Assembly: GCA_004194705.1 (NCBI GenBank)
Contig: SADC01001112.1
Location: 1,426,001 to 1,490,000 of the forward strand
Origin: Ditylenchus dipsaci
Lineage: Eukaryota; Nematoda; Chromadorea; Rhabditida; Anguinidae
Reading direction: 5' to 3'
DNA length: 64,000 nt
Shown piece after piece: positions 46,389-57,115 of the stretch; position 1 is the stretch's first letter, and each line of letters opens with the position of its first letter. Made by a program: the position numbers and the translations under genes. Under the pieces are notes generated by a model. It was not told where the DNA came from. It did not search any database and saw only the letters and a list, made by a program, of their open reading frames with translations.

Positions 46389-46818
46389 TACAGTCAAACC
46401 TCTCTACTATGGCACCCCCAAAAGTTCGTTCCCGCCTTGGGTCCGACACTTTTTTTAACCGAATTTCAAAGTCTTTTATCCATTCTGTTTTGACAGTCTG
46501 GTCCCAAATATCGTAAGGATTCCGATTTTGCCGATCGTTTTTCAGAATTATAAAAAAAATTCTTCTAAAAAAGCAAAAACTCAGTTTAAAAACAGGAAAA
46601 TTCAAAAATTTCTGTTTTTAAACTGAGTTTTTGCTTTTTTAGAAGAGTTTTCTTTATAATTCTGAAAAACGATCGGCAAAATCGGAATCCTTACGATATT
46701 TGGGACCAGACTGTCAAACAGAAATGGCAAAAGCCTTCAAAAATAGAGGTAAAAAAAGTGTCGGACCCAAGGCGGGAACGAACTTTTGGGGGTGCCATAG
46801 TAGAGAGGTTTGACTGTA
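46389..46818. mobile_element. pogo-type perfect palindrome
   Basis: TACAGTCAAACCTCTCTACT at one end and AGTAGAGAGGTTTGACTGTA at the other. The two arms are reverse complements for about 200 bp each, including GGCGGGAACGAACTTTTGG. It is inserted at TA within F2. Confidence 0.82.
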
Positions 46819-46848
46819 GCTTTATTTTGCCTAAAACAGCGCCTTGAG

Positions 46849-47628
46849 TAGGGTTGTCGAGCGCTCGAAATTTTCGAGTCGAGCGCTCGATTCGATATTC
46901 AAAATTCGAAATTTTCGAGTCGAGCGCTCGATTCGAAATTCGAAATTTTCGAGCGCTCGATTCGAAATTCGAAAATTTTCGAGCGCTCAGTTCGAAATCG
47001 AAAATTTCAGCGTCTTCGCCGCCTCATTAATGGATTTTTTAGAAATTAATCGAAACCATGGTTAATCGACCACACACGACCGCTTTACCACACCAAACGA
47101 ATAAGCGGCCGAAAAAAATTACCATTCTTTGTCCATAGTTGTGCTTGATCAAACGGCGCAGATCGGAGACTCTGAGATCGCAAAAAGCACCGCTCTGGCT
47201 TTTTTCGCCTCAGAAGGTCCCAATTTTTTGTTCGCTAACTTTTCCTTGGGCTTGCCGATTTCGGGTGACCCGAAAGATAAGTTGTTGATCTACTCTTTGG
47301 CAGTCTAAGCTCTTCCCCACAAGTGAAAATAGTCTTTCCACCGACTTTCTTAAACGATTTCCAAACTTCGGTTGGCATTTTTCTAAAACAAGAAAAATTC
47401 ACCATTACATTCTTTTTCGTGTGCTGCAAATTCCAAACTATAACTCGAAAAAAGCGCTCAAAATTCAAAAGCATAATTCGAAATTTTTTTTCGAGCGCTC
47501 GAAATTCGAAAGCATAATTCGAATTTTTTTTTCGAGCGCTCGAAATTCGAAATTTCCGCTCGAAATTCGAAATTTTTCGAACTTTCGAGCGAAAAGTTCG
47601 AAATCGAGCGCTCGATTCGACAACCCTA
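46849..47628. mobile_element. Foldback-like hAT-type element F3, array ends CGAGCGCTCG
   Basis: It begins TAGGGTTGTCGAGCGCTCG and ends CGATTCGACAACCCTA. The TAGGGTTG end and a perfect 8-bp duplication GCCTTGAG (46841-46848 and 47629-47636) are hAT hallmarks. Both ends carry arrays of GAGCGCTCGAAATTCGAAAT words in inverted orientation. It is nested in F2. About 47010-47430 is unique sequence with no recognised gene. Confidence 0.88.
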
Positions 47629-47689
47629 GCCTTGAGTAAGCAATAAAAAATTGAAATTTGGTTTCTGGAATGGTCCCCCAAAACTTGGG

Positions 47690-48200
47690 GTCGACCATCT
47701 TGGAAAACTTGGGATTTTTCAAATTATGTTTTTCTATGTTACAGTTTTGCTGGATGTCTCATGTACCAAAAAAATCCGGTGGTCGTCCACTTGGGTCAAA
47801 AAATTTTTTTACGTTTTCGGATCCCAAAACAATTATTCTGCACTAATTCGAGCGTCCTGAAGATGGTTTGATAGCGGTAAAATCATGGTTTATCGAGAAA
47901 TTTTTTAAGTTATCATTAATTCTTGATTTTGATAAATCAAGAATTAATGATAACTCAAAAATTTCTTGATAAAACATGATTTGACCACTGTGAAACCATC
48001 TTCAGCACGCTCTAAAAAAAATGTTTTGGGATCCTTAAACGTAAAAAAATATTTGGCCCAAGTGAATGACCACTCGGTCTGAATTGGAGAGGGGCTGCTA
48101 TAGATCTTCGTATAAACGCCACCGGGGTTGCTGGTTCGAGTCCCCCTGAGCGTGAACTTTTTTTTACCTCCATTTTTCGGCCATCCAGGTAGACATTCAC
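47690..48200. repeat. Dispersed tRNA-like repeat S1, copy 3, inverted pair
   Basis: GGTCGTCCACTTGGGTC and CCTGAAGATGGTTTGATAG are mirrored at 47940-48080, giving a palindrome centred near 47935. GCTGGTTCGAGTCCCC (B box, plus strand) is at 48130-48145. It lies inside F2. Confidence 0.55.
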
Positions 48201-48956
48201 TTGACCAGGAGGTAGGCATCCCGGATATCAGAGTGGGGATGGGTAAAATCGCAATTCTGGTCCTAACAAACGTAACTTCCTACACAACTTTAAGTAAGGA
48301 AAAATGGTTATTTTTAGTTTTGAGGACCTTTTAAATTTTTTAGGTCATCCAGGTGGTACCTGCCCCAGGTAATGGTGTTCAGGTGGTTGAAATCGCATTT
48401 TTGATCTTGTCAAACATGATTCATCACACTTTTTTACAAAGGATATACCATACTTTATTTTCGATTTTGAAAAAAAAATATTTTTAGGTATCCAGGTGGA
48501 TATCCACCTGACGAGGAGGTACCTACCCCAAGAATTCGGGGTTAGGGTGGGTCGATTTTGGCAAAATTCAAAATAAGATAAGTTCTTCACAAGACAAAAA
48601 AGATTAATTTGAAAATAATTTTGTGGACGAATTGACCGTGGACGAATTGACCTGTGGACGAATTGACCGTGGACGAATTGACCTGTGGACGAATTGACCT
48701 GTGGACGAATTGACCATGGACGAATCGATCGTGGACGAATTGACCTAGAGCCGTTCACCAAAACATTAAAAAAATTACCAATTCAGTCTAATCTCGATTA
48801 AGTAAAATACTGGAAGTGATTTTTTGGCCTAAAGTAACGGAAATCGATCCATTTCGGTTTTATTAGGGCCACAAAATTAAAATGTACTCTCAAATCGCAA
48901 TTGTAAACTCAAGTTTGTACGAATTTAATTTCGGAAGATCTGAATTTCGGACTAAT

Positions 48957-49298
48957 TAAACCCGTCGCCGATGGAAATATTTTGAAAGGCGGGTACCAGT
49001 GAAATTCAAAAGAGAATTAATTTGACTCAATTTTGTCGAACTCGAAGAAAAACTATTCCCCTAATGGTAATAGAACCGACGACTGACGCACACACTTTTC
49101 AAAAATCGTTCTTGTTTTCACTCGTTTTAACTCAAATCTGATATTAATGCCCTTTGTATGCCCTTTAACAGTAAAAATGTTTTTGATTACTTATTATTAA
49201 GGTACTCAACAAAAGTGTTTTCAAAATAATTCTTATTTGAGTTGACCTGGTAGCCGCCTTTTAAAATATTCCATCGGTGACGGGCTTGCCCCTTTAAC
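48957..49298. mobile_element. TTAA-flanked element, GTCGCCGATGG variant
   Basis: It begins TTAAACCCGTCGCCGATGG and GAAAGGCGGGTACC; it ends GGCCGC-like GTAGCCGCCTTTTAA and ATCGGTGACGGGCTTGCCCC to TTTAA. It is a relative of 54514-55194. Confidence 0.6.
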
Positions 49299-50617
49299 AT
49301 TGGGCGAACTGATTTTTGGACGACATGTCACTGCACCAACTGTCGAATGTGGGAGAAATAACTTGAAATTAATCTTCTTACAGTAGCGGACAAAAAAAAT
49401 TGAACACATGGTTACATTGTATAAATCGTGAAAGTTTTGGAATTTTTCCTGCGTGTTGAAAGTACTGTTAAAGGCAAAGATGTAGCATTTTTCTTCCTCT
49501 TTCAAACGCTTAGTTCAATTTTTTAATTGTCAGGCTTGACATCGTTGTAAATTCATTTTTCTGATACGAGTCCATTTTATACCCGGACAAAAAAAATTGA
49601 ACAGGCAACTGCAATAAACAGAAACCGCAATAATCTCAAAAAATTCATTTATTTCACACTATTATTTCGTAGCCCTGTTTCTTAGCTACAATTTGGTGGG
49701 TCAAACTTCTATTTTTGATAATTATGGAAAAAGTTATGACCATCAACATAAAAGTGTCAATTTCTAGTCAAAATAAAGAAAAATCTAAGGAAAATGACTG
49801 TTTAGCCACATAAATAATAGCTTTTCTCAAAGAAATGTCGGTGAAAATATGACATCCATTGCACCATTCGAAAGCTCTTTGATTTCTCTACAAAATAACA
49901 CGTCGACTGTTTTTTTTAGGCTCATTCATACTTACCCGAAACATCGAAACAAAACACATGTTTCGCGAAACAATCCCCCGAAACATCGGTGTTTCGCGAA
50001 ACAAGAAAGTGTTTCGCGAAACAACCCCCGAAACATGTTTCGGGAGAATGTTACGCGAAACATGTTTCGCGAAACAGGGGTTTCGAAACATGGTAATGTA
50101 ATGCTTGTTAATACGGCTCAAATCGGTGTTAAAGATTCTTGTCGTGTAGTTTTTATAAATCTTTCTTTTTTACAGTGGTTTCGGCGATAAAAAATGCTAG
50201 AATATAATATTGCAGGCATATTCGAACGATATACTCAATTTTTTAATGTGCTAAGTGGGTGACAAAGTCATCTTACTGAAAATCATTCGCTGGAATTTTT
50301 TTTCGCCAAGACAAAAGACATCTCAACCCTAAAAACCTGGGCAAACTGCTAGACATTTTCAGTTTTACGTTGAAACCACGCAGTTTAAATCATCATTGAA
50401 GCTTTTTATTCAAATCGTCATTGATCGGTTCATTTTATGAATGAACCGATGAAATCTGAACCGAAAATAAAATGAACCGAAAATGAACCGATGAAAATCA
50501 TCATCGAAGCTTTTGATTTATTTCTAACAAAAAAAAACCCGCAGACTAACGATCTAACTGAGCAACCCTTCGTAGTAGGAACAAGAAAAAATAAGTGACC
50601 GAAAAGCAACAAACGAT

Positions 50618-50623
50618 TTTATT
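50618..50623 (-). terminator. AATAAA poly(A) signal behind RTRAF exon
   Basis: On the minus strand AATAAA lies about 50 nt after the RTRAF stop, so the captured segment includes the gene's 3' end. Confidence 0.5.
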
Positions 50624-50671
50624 CCGTATACAACTGGAAACAAAAAGGCGATACGTCATATTTCGTGAGCT

Positions 50672-51083
50672 TTAGCGTCCCATCCTCGCCAAAGTAAGGT
50701 CTGCTTTCGGGTTAGCTGAAATTTTCTGCACACCAGACAGCACTTCATTGATCTGAGTCTGCAATTCCCTTTGTTTGGCCACATGTAACAATCGCAGAAC
50801 TCTAATAAAGTCATCCACCTGCAATTAGAACACATTTAACGGTCGATTAGGGTAATCCAAACCAACCTTTGAGTTCCACTTGATCGAACTCCCAAATCAA
50901 AACACTGCAGCGTGAATTTCTTCTCTCCAGTTTCTGCATTTGAACTAGCACTGATCTCTTTCAAATATTTGTCGATGGCCAGCAAAGTAGTTTCCACATC
51001 CGAATGCAATGAAATTCACTCATCTACCTGGGCTTTGATGGCACTCAAATAGAACATAATAATGCAACATTTCTTGATCTGGA
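50672..51083 (-). pseudogene. RTRAF: 3' portion of RTRAF (hCLE/C14orf166) gene inside a transposon
   Basis: Two exons are recognisable: 51083-50867 and 50818-50672 (TAA at 50672-50674), separated by a 48-nt intron with consensus ends. The last exon reads VLRLLHVAKQRELQTQINEV and ends KADLTLARMGR, closely following the C terminus of RTRAF, an RNA-transcription, translation and transport factor in the tRNA-ligase complex and RNA transport granules. The upstream exon has YLSAIKAQVDE, then an in-frame TGA (51016-51018, where the family has Arg, so CGA to TGA), then SDVETTLLAIDKYLKE. One base is missing near 50889. The N-terminal half was not found. Retained intron and poly(A) signal exclude a retrocopy. 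It lies wholly within foldback element F4, so I read it as a captured gene fragment. Confidence 0.8.
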
Positions 51084-52203
51084 CTGAAAGGTTGGGTTAA
51101 ATAGAAAGCATTTTTTAGCTCTAAAGTTTTCACCCAGTTTTGACTGTGCCTAGAAAAAGACGCCAACCAGTAGCCCATATTCCGAATGCGTGTTCTTAGC
51201 TTGCTTAGCTTGCTCCATTAGATTTTTTGCTCCATTTGCTTGCTCCATTCTTAGCTTGCTGCATTAGACTTTCTAAAAACGTGAATTAAGTAAAAAAACA
51301 CAGTCAGAATGTGCAGCAAACAACTAAAAACTTCGAAAAACTGCACTTTTACTCCATGTTTCGAAGGACCTGTTTCGCGAAACATGTTTCGCGAAACACG
51401 GCGAAACATGAAAATGTTTCGCGAAACAGCTATTTTTTTGTTTCGCGAAACATGTTTCGGGGGGTTGTTTCGCGAAACATTTTCATGTTTCGCGAAACAG
51501 GGCATGTTTCGGGTAAGTATGAATGAGGCTTTTAGAAAAAATACAGGGCTGAGAAACGGACAGTTGAAGTTACAAAAAGTGAAAAACCCCTCTTTTTGCC
51601 TTATTTTTAGCGTTTTTTGTCTTGTCTAAATTCAACTGTCCGTTTCTCAGCCCTGTATTTTTTCTAAAAAACAGTCGACGTGTTATTTTGTAGAGAAATC
51701 AAAGAGCTTTCGAATGGTGCAATGGATGTCATATTTTCACCGACATTTCTTTGAGAAAAGCTATTATTTATGTGGCTAAACAGTCATTTTCCTTAGATTT
51801 TTCTTTATTTTGACTAGAAATTGACACTTTTATGTTGATGGTCATAACTTTTTCCATAATTATCAAAAATTGAAGTTTGACCCACCAAATTGTAGCTAAG
51901 AAATAGGGCTACGAAATAATAGTGTGAAATAAATGAATTTTTTGAGATTATTGCGGTTTCTGTTTATTGCAGTTGCCTGTTCAATTTTTTTGTCCGGGTA
52001 TAAAATGGACTCGTATCAGAAAAATGAATTTACAACGATGTCAAAGCCTGACAATTAAAAAATTGAACTAAGCATTTGAAAGAGGAAGAAAAATGCTACA
52101 TCTTTGCTTTTAACAGAACTTTCAACACGCAGGAAAAATTCCAAAACTTTCACGATTTATAAAATGTAACCATGTGTTCAATTTTTTTTTGTCCGCTACT
52201 GTA

Positions 52204-53243
52204 TGGTGTTGCGCAATTGCGGGAAAGAAAACTCGATTTTGTAAAAAAATCACTTCTGAGTCAGAACTTCTAACAGTTCCAGTTTCATGTTCACCTAAAA
52301 AATTTTGTGTATAAGAAAGTCTTTTCGTTAAGTTTTTTGTTTAACACTCCGTAGACGGTGCGGCAGGTTGGTATATTCCGGTGCAGAATTCGACGGAGAA
52401 CACGCATATCACTTTTTTTTGAAAAAAAAATAAATTTTGAAAAAGTTTATTTTTTCAGGTCATCCAGGTGTATATCCAATTGACCCAAGAACACCAACCT
52501 CAAATTTTGGAGTTGAATAACATCAAAACTTTCGTTCTAAGAAACCACAGTCCCCACACGTTTTTCATTTGAAAGAACAGTTTGCTTTTTTTGAACAACT
52601 TTTGTTTTTAAAGCTATCCGGGTGGATATTAACTTGCCCGGATGGTACCTTACCCGCTTTTAGGGTTAGAGCGGGTAAAATCGTAATTTAGGTCCTATCG
52701 AACCAAAAAAAAGTGATTTGATTTGGAATTCGAGTAATTTTAAATTCATCTTCGATCTACTTCGGGTTTAGGAGTTCGGTAGTTAAAATGGCAATTTCGA
52801 CCTTATAAACCTTACACGGGCTTCAACCTTACACTCATACTCACTGCTGTAGACGTTCCTGTCACTCAAGATTCGGATATATACCAAAGTAATTGTAAAT
52901 AAGATACGGTAACAAAAGTAACGAAATATAAATTATAAAGTTCAAAGGGTAGCTATAAAGGGTTAAATAGAGACCGCAACATGGAAGACACAATCAGTTA
53001 TCCCAGAACTGTTTGTTTCAGAACAATTTAGCCAATAACAATTTGTTTCAAAACAATTCGTGCCAAGATAAGCTTTTGTCTATTTGGATTTTTGCCAGAA
53101 TGAGTTTGTGCCGGAATCTGTCTCTGCCAGAATAATTTGAGCCAGAATGTGGGTTTGCCTACAGATCACAACTCTACCAATAACAATTTTTATTCAAACT
53201 CAACAGACAACAGATGATAACAATAACAGCCACAATGTTAAAT
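52204..53243. other. Intergenic between Tc1-type element and TRMT2A
   Basis: No gene was recognised. A degenerate direct repeat with TGCCAGAAT/CAGAACAATTT words occurs at 53010-53160. Confidence 0.5.
53189..53194 (-). terminator. AATAAA poly(A) signal of TRMT2A
   Basis: On the minus strand AATAAA lies about 50 nt after the TRMT2A stop. Confidence 0.5.
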
Positions 53244-56200
53244 CTATCTTTCGAGCTTCACAACCCACTCACAATGCTCAGTTTGAGGAACATATCGACT
53301 GGCTGAATTCGAACAAGATTGAATGGTTCTCCTTCGTATTTGCGAGAGCGAGGTCTGCATAGGTCAATCACATTCTTCAAGGCAGCTTTGGGATCACAAG
53401 AGACATAGACCAGGCGCTTCATTTGATGCAACTAAAAAATTTGAGGTTAGCAAATACCAGTTACTCCCAAGTCATAACCTTACTACCTTGCGGCATCCCA
53501 TAACCACGCGATCGGAAACTCCAGCTCTTGGCGGATCAAGAACACCAATGAAAGTAGAAGTGCTAAGGTCACAACCCTGCGGCATTTGGTAGACTAAGTC
53601 TTTGAAGATAAATTCTGCTTCGCCTTTGAAATACAAACAACTGAAAAGAAATATACAAGGATACATTCAACCTCCTTATCACTCACGGCGTAAACAAACC
53701 GGTGAAAATCGCGAATAGGAAGTTTTAGCGCCAAAACTATAAATTTTTTTGAAATTTTCTTATTACTGATTCTAGTTAGTTATTGCGACCGTTGTATGCT
53801 ATTTTTCGTGTTATAGCTGAGTTCTTATGCTTAAAAGATGCCCCGTAACCGATTGCGTGTAGCTGTGAAAAAAGATTGCCGAATATATTGAAAAGTAGGC
53901 TTCAAAACACTCATTCTTACGTGATGCCCGAAATACCGATTTTAACTTTTTCATTGTAAGCTTTAAATTTTGGGTTTTTTTCGACGTGATGTTGCAAAAA
54001 AACCTTTAACTATTGTTAACCGTTTGCTGGGCTACCTGCCATTATTTTTATCTCCTCCACATGATTAAAGAATCCGAATTCCCTGCGCGGCGAAGTTTAG
54101 CATGTATTTTCCACCCCAAAATCTGTTATGTCCAACGTTTAGCACTGGTTCTTTCCGATTTTTTAGTCCCCATGAAGAAAAATTAGGCTTGAATGAAAGC
54201 CCGAAGGACAGGACAGTTGAAAGACAGAATTTTACGACCTATTCGCGATTTTTACCGATTTGACACGCCGTGAACTTACCTTGTTGGACTCAGGCCATTG
54301 TCAGCACAGTTGATGTGAGCATCCCTTATGGCTTCTGGTACGATTTCAACCCCAATGCACCCGAAGTTTCCATTATATTCGCCAGATTTGACAGCATTCT
54401 TGATTCGTTTCATACAGCACAAACTGATCGTACCCGCACCGCAACAGATATCGAGCAGCACAAGGGAAGGCTTTGTCTTTTCGTTGACCTAAAAATTGTA
54501 TCTAAGATGATTTACTACCTTAAAGGGGCCTGCTCGCAGCCGATGGGAATATTATGAAAGGCGGGTTCCAGATCAATTCAAAAAAGAATTATTTTGAAAA
54601 AAAATTGTTGAATACTCTTGCGGCAATATACAGGGTGTTTCAATAAATTCGCACATTCTGAAATGGTCATAACTTTTTTGACTGACACGATATCGAAATT
54701 CTGTAAACGCCAAAATGTTCATCTTGACAAAGATTTTTGTTTGGTGCATAATGTCAAAAACACGTTTTCGCTTGGTCCCCCTGTGGTTTGGCCCAATCTG
54801 TGGATGTTATCTGGACGGGTAAGACCCAAATTACATGGAGGACCAAGCAAAAATCGTGTTTTTGGCATACACACCAAACATAAATCCCCGTCAAGATTAA
54901 AATTATGACGTTTAAAGAATTTCTATGTCATGTCAGGAAAAAAAGTTATAACCATTTCAAAAGGGGTGAATTTCTTGAAGCAACCTGTATAATGAAAAAC
55001 GCTTCGACACCTAACAGCACTGGTGGCTCAGTGGTAAACTGTTGGCGTACTGTGGGAGTCGGTCGACGGTTTGATTCCTATTGGATGCAATATTTTCCCT
55101 TGAATTTTACTAAAGTAGGGCATTCTTTTCTCGTTTGAATTTTAGTGTGGCCGCCTTTTGAAATATTTCCATCAACGACGAGCATGCCCCTTTAAGCTGA
55201 CCTCAGATACTTCAATTTCTATTCTAGGTCTCTTAGCATCCATAGGTTGTGACTCTTCAGTCTTCGACTCGATGACTTCGGCAGTGATTGTAGTTTTCTC
55301 TGGTTTGGCAGACCCATAGCATCTCCAATTTTGGTAAATAGGACTTCTGCTCCACGTGAATTGGTTTGAAAGAAGGTGGATGGAGAGATCCGAAAGCGAG
55401 TACCAAGCAAGGTTTCATAGATGTAAGGCGCCCCTACAAATTTATTCAATAAATAAATTAATGAAGGATGACAATAGGAAGTGAACCTGCAAGATGTTCA
55501 TACGATTTCTGGTCTCCTGAGTTTTCCGCTGTATTCCAGTAAAGAGACGTGACACGGAATTCCACGGCATCAACTTCTCCAAAACGAATGAATCTCTGAA
55601 TCAGCTGCTTTTTCACATCGGCAATCAGATCCAGATCTGCGTGAGGATGAACTAAATATTTTAAAGTGAATGGAGGAATAGAATAGGGCTGAAGCAACGT
55701 TTTCACACGGCGAGACTGCTATTTATACAGTTGTGGGTGGGCTAGTCACTCATTTTAAGACCAGTTTAGCCCAAGAAAACCCATCATAGCAAAACCATGT
55801 TTCCGGTATTAATAGAAATCAGAACATCTGCAGAATCCGAGAACAATAAAACCGCAATCCATACCTGTCACAATCATCATACAATCACCAATGAAGTCTC
55901 TGATTGTCAACATCTTCCAGAATCCTTCTCTCCTGAACTCATCGAAGCCATCCAGCTGACCAGCTAAAAATATCTGTTGTTTACTAGTCGACATAAATTT
56001 TGGAACAAAATCCTACCAAATTGCCTCGTGAAAGACTCAAATTCTCGAACAATTTCGCGAGTGTTTGCAGTCAAAATGGAGCAGTCTTCAACGCCCACAA
56101 TTTTGATCTCCTGATTTGCCATTTTTCCGCAAATGAAACCAACTGTGGCTTGTCCATCTTCTCCTTGTCCAACTGTAAGCTCACACTTGTTGCGATAGCC

Positions 56201-56963
56201 CTTGAAAATGGGTGAAGGAAGCACCTGAAAAAGGTAAGCATAAAAATCTTGTTGAATATATGAATATACACAGTCTTGTATAACACATACCGGACCCATC
56301 AGCTCATCCAAATCTCTTTTCTTGGCTCCTAATATTCCAGCATTGTGCAGTTCTTTTAACAGATTTGTGGCGATCCTCTTTGATTCAGCAGATTTTCTCT
56401 CAAGCTGTTGTTCGTAAGGCATGTTTGCGAGAGGAGTCACAGATTGTAGCAACAGTTCAGCTGGAGTCTTATCTGAAGCAATATCTTGTTCATTAGCCTT
56501 GTCCAATCTTCTTTTCATCTGATGGCAGTTGATAGCTGGATCATCGACCACTTGCTTCACATCCAAATTGAATTTCTTGATGCTCGCGCAGCTAAGAACC
56601 TCCAAGGCTGTGTTCAGGTCTTCCTGTGTTTTGACTGATGCGTAGGTCACTCCTCTTAAATGCTTTAGGCGGCTGAATGGTACTTTTGGCAGAGTTCTGA
56701 ACAAAAGAAATATGAAGGCGTCGCTACCCGAAAACCAATCTGGACTTACTTTTGCAAAAACTTTTTGACTTGAACAGAGGAGAAAAACGGCGGCAGGTTG
56801 TCGATCTTAAGACGGAAGGCGGAATTCACTTCTTTTTCCTCGACTGCACCTGTATTTATAACCTCGGCATTACCTGTATTATAATTTCTCAATGAACAGA
56901 TGAATGGCTTGTTGGGAACATACCTTCATTGACTAATCTCGGCTCTAATTCTACTTCTGCCAT
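53244..56963 (-). CDS. TRMT2A: tRNA (uracil-5-)-methyltransferase homolog A
   Basis: TrmA-family SAM-dependent enzyme making m5U54 in cytosolic tRNA. Exons in order: 56963-56924, 56873-56750, 56696-56291, 56224-56017, 55963-55865, 55651-55487, 55433-55202, 54488-54280, 53640-53487 and 53431-53244 (TAG). The N-terminal part (LKIDNLPPFFSSVQVKKFL) is RRM-like. The methyltransferase part shows SPIFKGYRNKCELTVG, FRISPSTFFQTN, the SAM-binding LLDICCGAGTISL, VLDPPRAGVSD and LVYVSCDPKAAL with the catalytic cysteine. A single base is missing near 55305, in a linker, and near 53285; the second restores a PQTEHCEWVV end before the stop. Exon phases agree throughout otherwise. The intron between exons 7 and 8 (54489-55201) holds a nested transposon pair. 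Confidence 0.93.
54630..54993. mobile_element. CAGGGTG-type palindrome nested in the TTAA element
   Basis: It starts TACAGGGTGTTTCAATAAAT and ends CTTGAAGCAACCTGTA. The arms pair through AAATGGTCATAACTTTTTT and AAAAAAGTTATAACCATTT. Its ends are like those at 10954. Confidence 0.7.
55012..55092 (+). repeat. tRNA-like repeat fragment
   Basis: TGGCTCAGTGGT fits an A box and GGTTTGATTCC a B box at tRNA-like spacing. I could not draw convincing acceptor and anticodon stems, so it is reported as a tRNA-derived repeat. Confidence 0.45.
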
Positions 56964-56978
56964 TTTAGCACTTGGATG

Positions 56979-56986
56979 CTGAAATT
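56979..56986 (-). promoter_or_regulatory. 3' splice site 15 nt upstream of TRMT2A start
   Basis: On the minus strand GTAATTTCAG ends 15 nt before the ATG. It is a trans-splice acceptor candidate. Confidence 0.55.
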
Positions 56987-57115
56987 ACAAGAAATGAGAA
57001 GTATTGTAAAAATTTAAAAGGGGGGTGCCAACCATTATGCGAATATTTTGAACTCTCAGGTTTAAATCCCCCTGGGTACCCAGGGGGATTTAACCCACAT
57101 CTTTTTTATCTTCTT

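Larger units (their letters stand above)
45868..48752. mobile_element. Foldback-like element F2, array ends GTGGACGAATTGACC
   Basis: The left end GGCGTGCGGTCAATTCGTCC and the right end, an array of about eight GTGGACGAATTGACC units finishing CCTAGAGCC, are inverted. The inner flank AAAATTATTTTCAAATTAAT is also mirrored (48580-48620). A perfect 8-bp duplication GTTCACCA brackets it (45860-45867 and 48753-48760). Its 2.9-kb interior has been invaded by F3, a pogo palindrome and S1 repeats. No transposase is seen. Confidence 0.85.
49920..51528. mobile_element. Foldback-like element F4, array ends TTTCGCGAAACA, carrying RTRAF exons
   Basis: The ends GCTCATTCATACTTACCCG and CGGGTAAGTATGAATGAGGC are inverted. 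Each is followed inward by an array of the palindrome TTTCGCGAAACATG (49955-50095 and 51360-51510). Flanks TTTTTTAG and GCTTTTAG suggest a degraded 8-bp duplication; the empty site can be read from the other Tc1 copies as TTTTTTAGAAAAAATACAGG. Its interior holds part of an RTRAF gene. Confidence 0.78.
49381..52201. mobile_element. Tc1-type palindromic element with ~600-bp inverted arms
   Basis: The ends CAGTAGCGGACAAAAAAAATTG are inverted and bracketed by TA (49379-49380 and 52202-52203), as for Tc1/mariner. The left arm (49381-49919) and right arm (about 51529-52201) match over their length, with a central ATACAGGGCTGAGAAACGG hairpin. The foldback-like element F4 lies at the arm junction. 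No transposase remains. Confidence 0.85.
54514..55195. mobile_element. TTAA-flanked element in a TRMT2A intron
   Basis: It begins TTAAAGGGGCCTGCTCGCAG and ends CGACGAGCATGCCCCTTTAA. GAAAGGCGGGTTCC and GGCCGCCTTTTGAAA are the inner arms. A second element is nested at 54630-54993. Confidence 0.72.

Noticed and set aside
51084..51290. More upstream RTRAF exons
   Set aside because: Fragments such as GLLVGV can be forced to fit, but no convincing splice-consistent match was found.
54996..55095. Possible functional tRNA gene
   Set aside because: A and B boxes fit but the acceptor and anticodon stems do not pair convincingly; treated as a tRNA-derived repeat.
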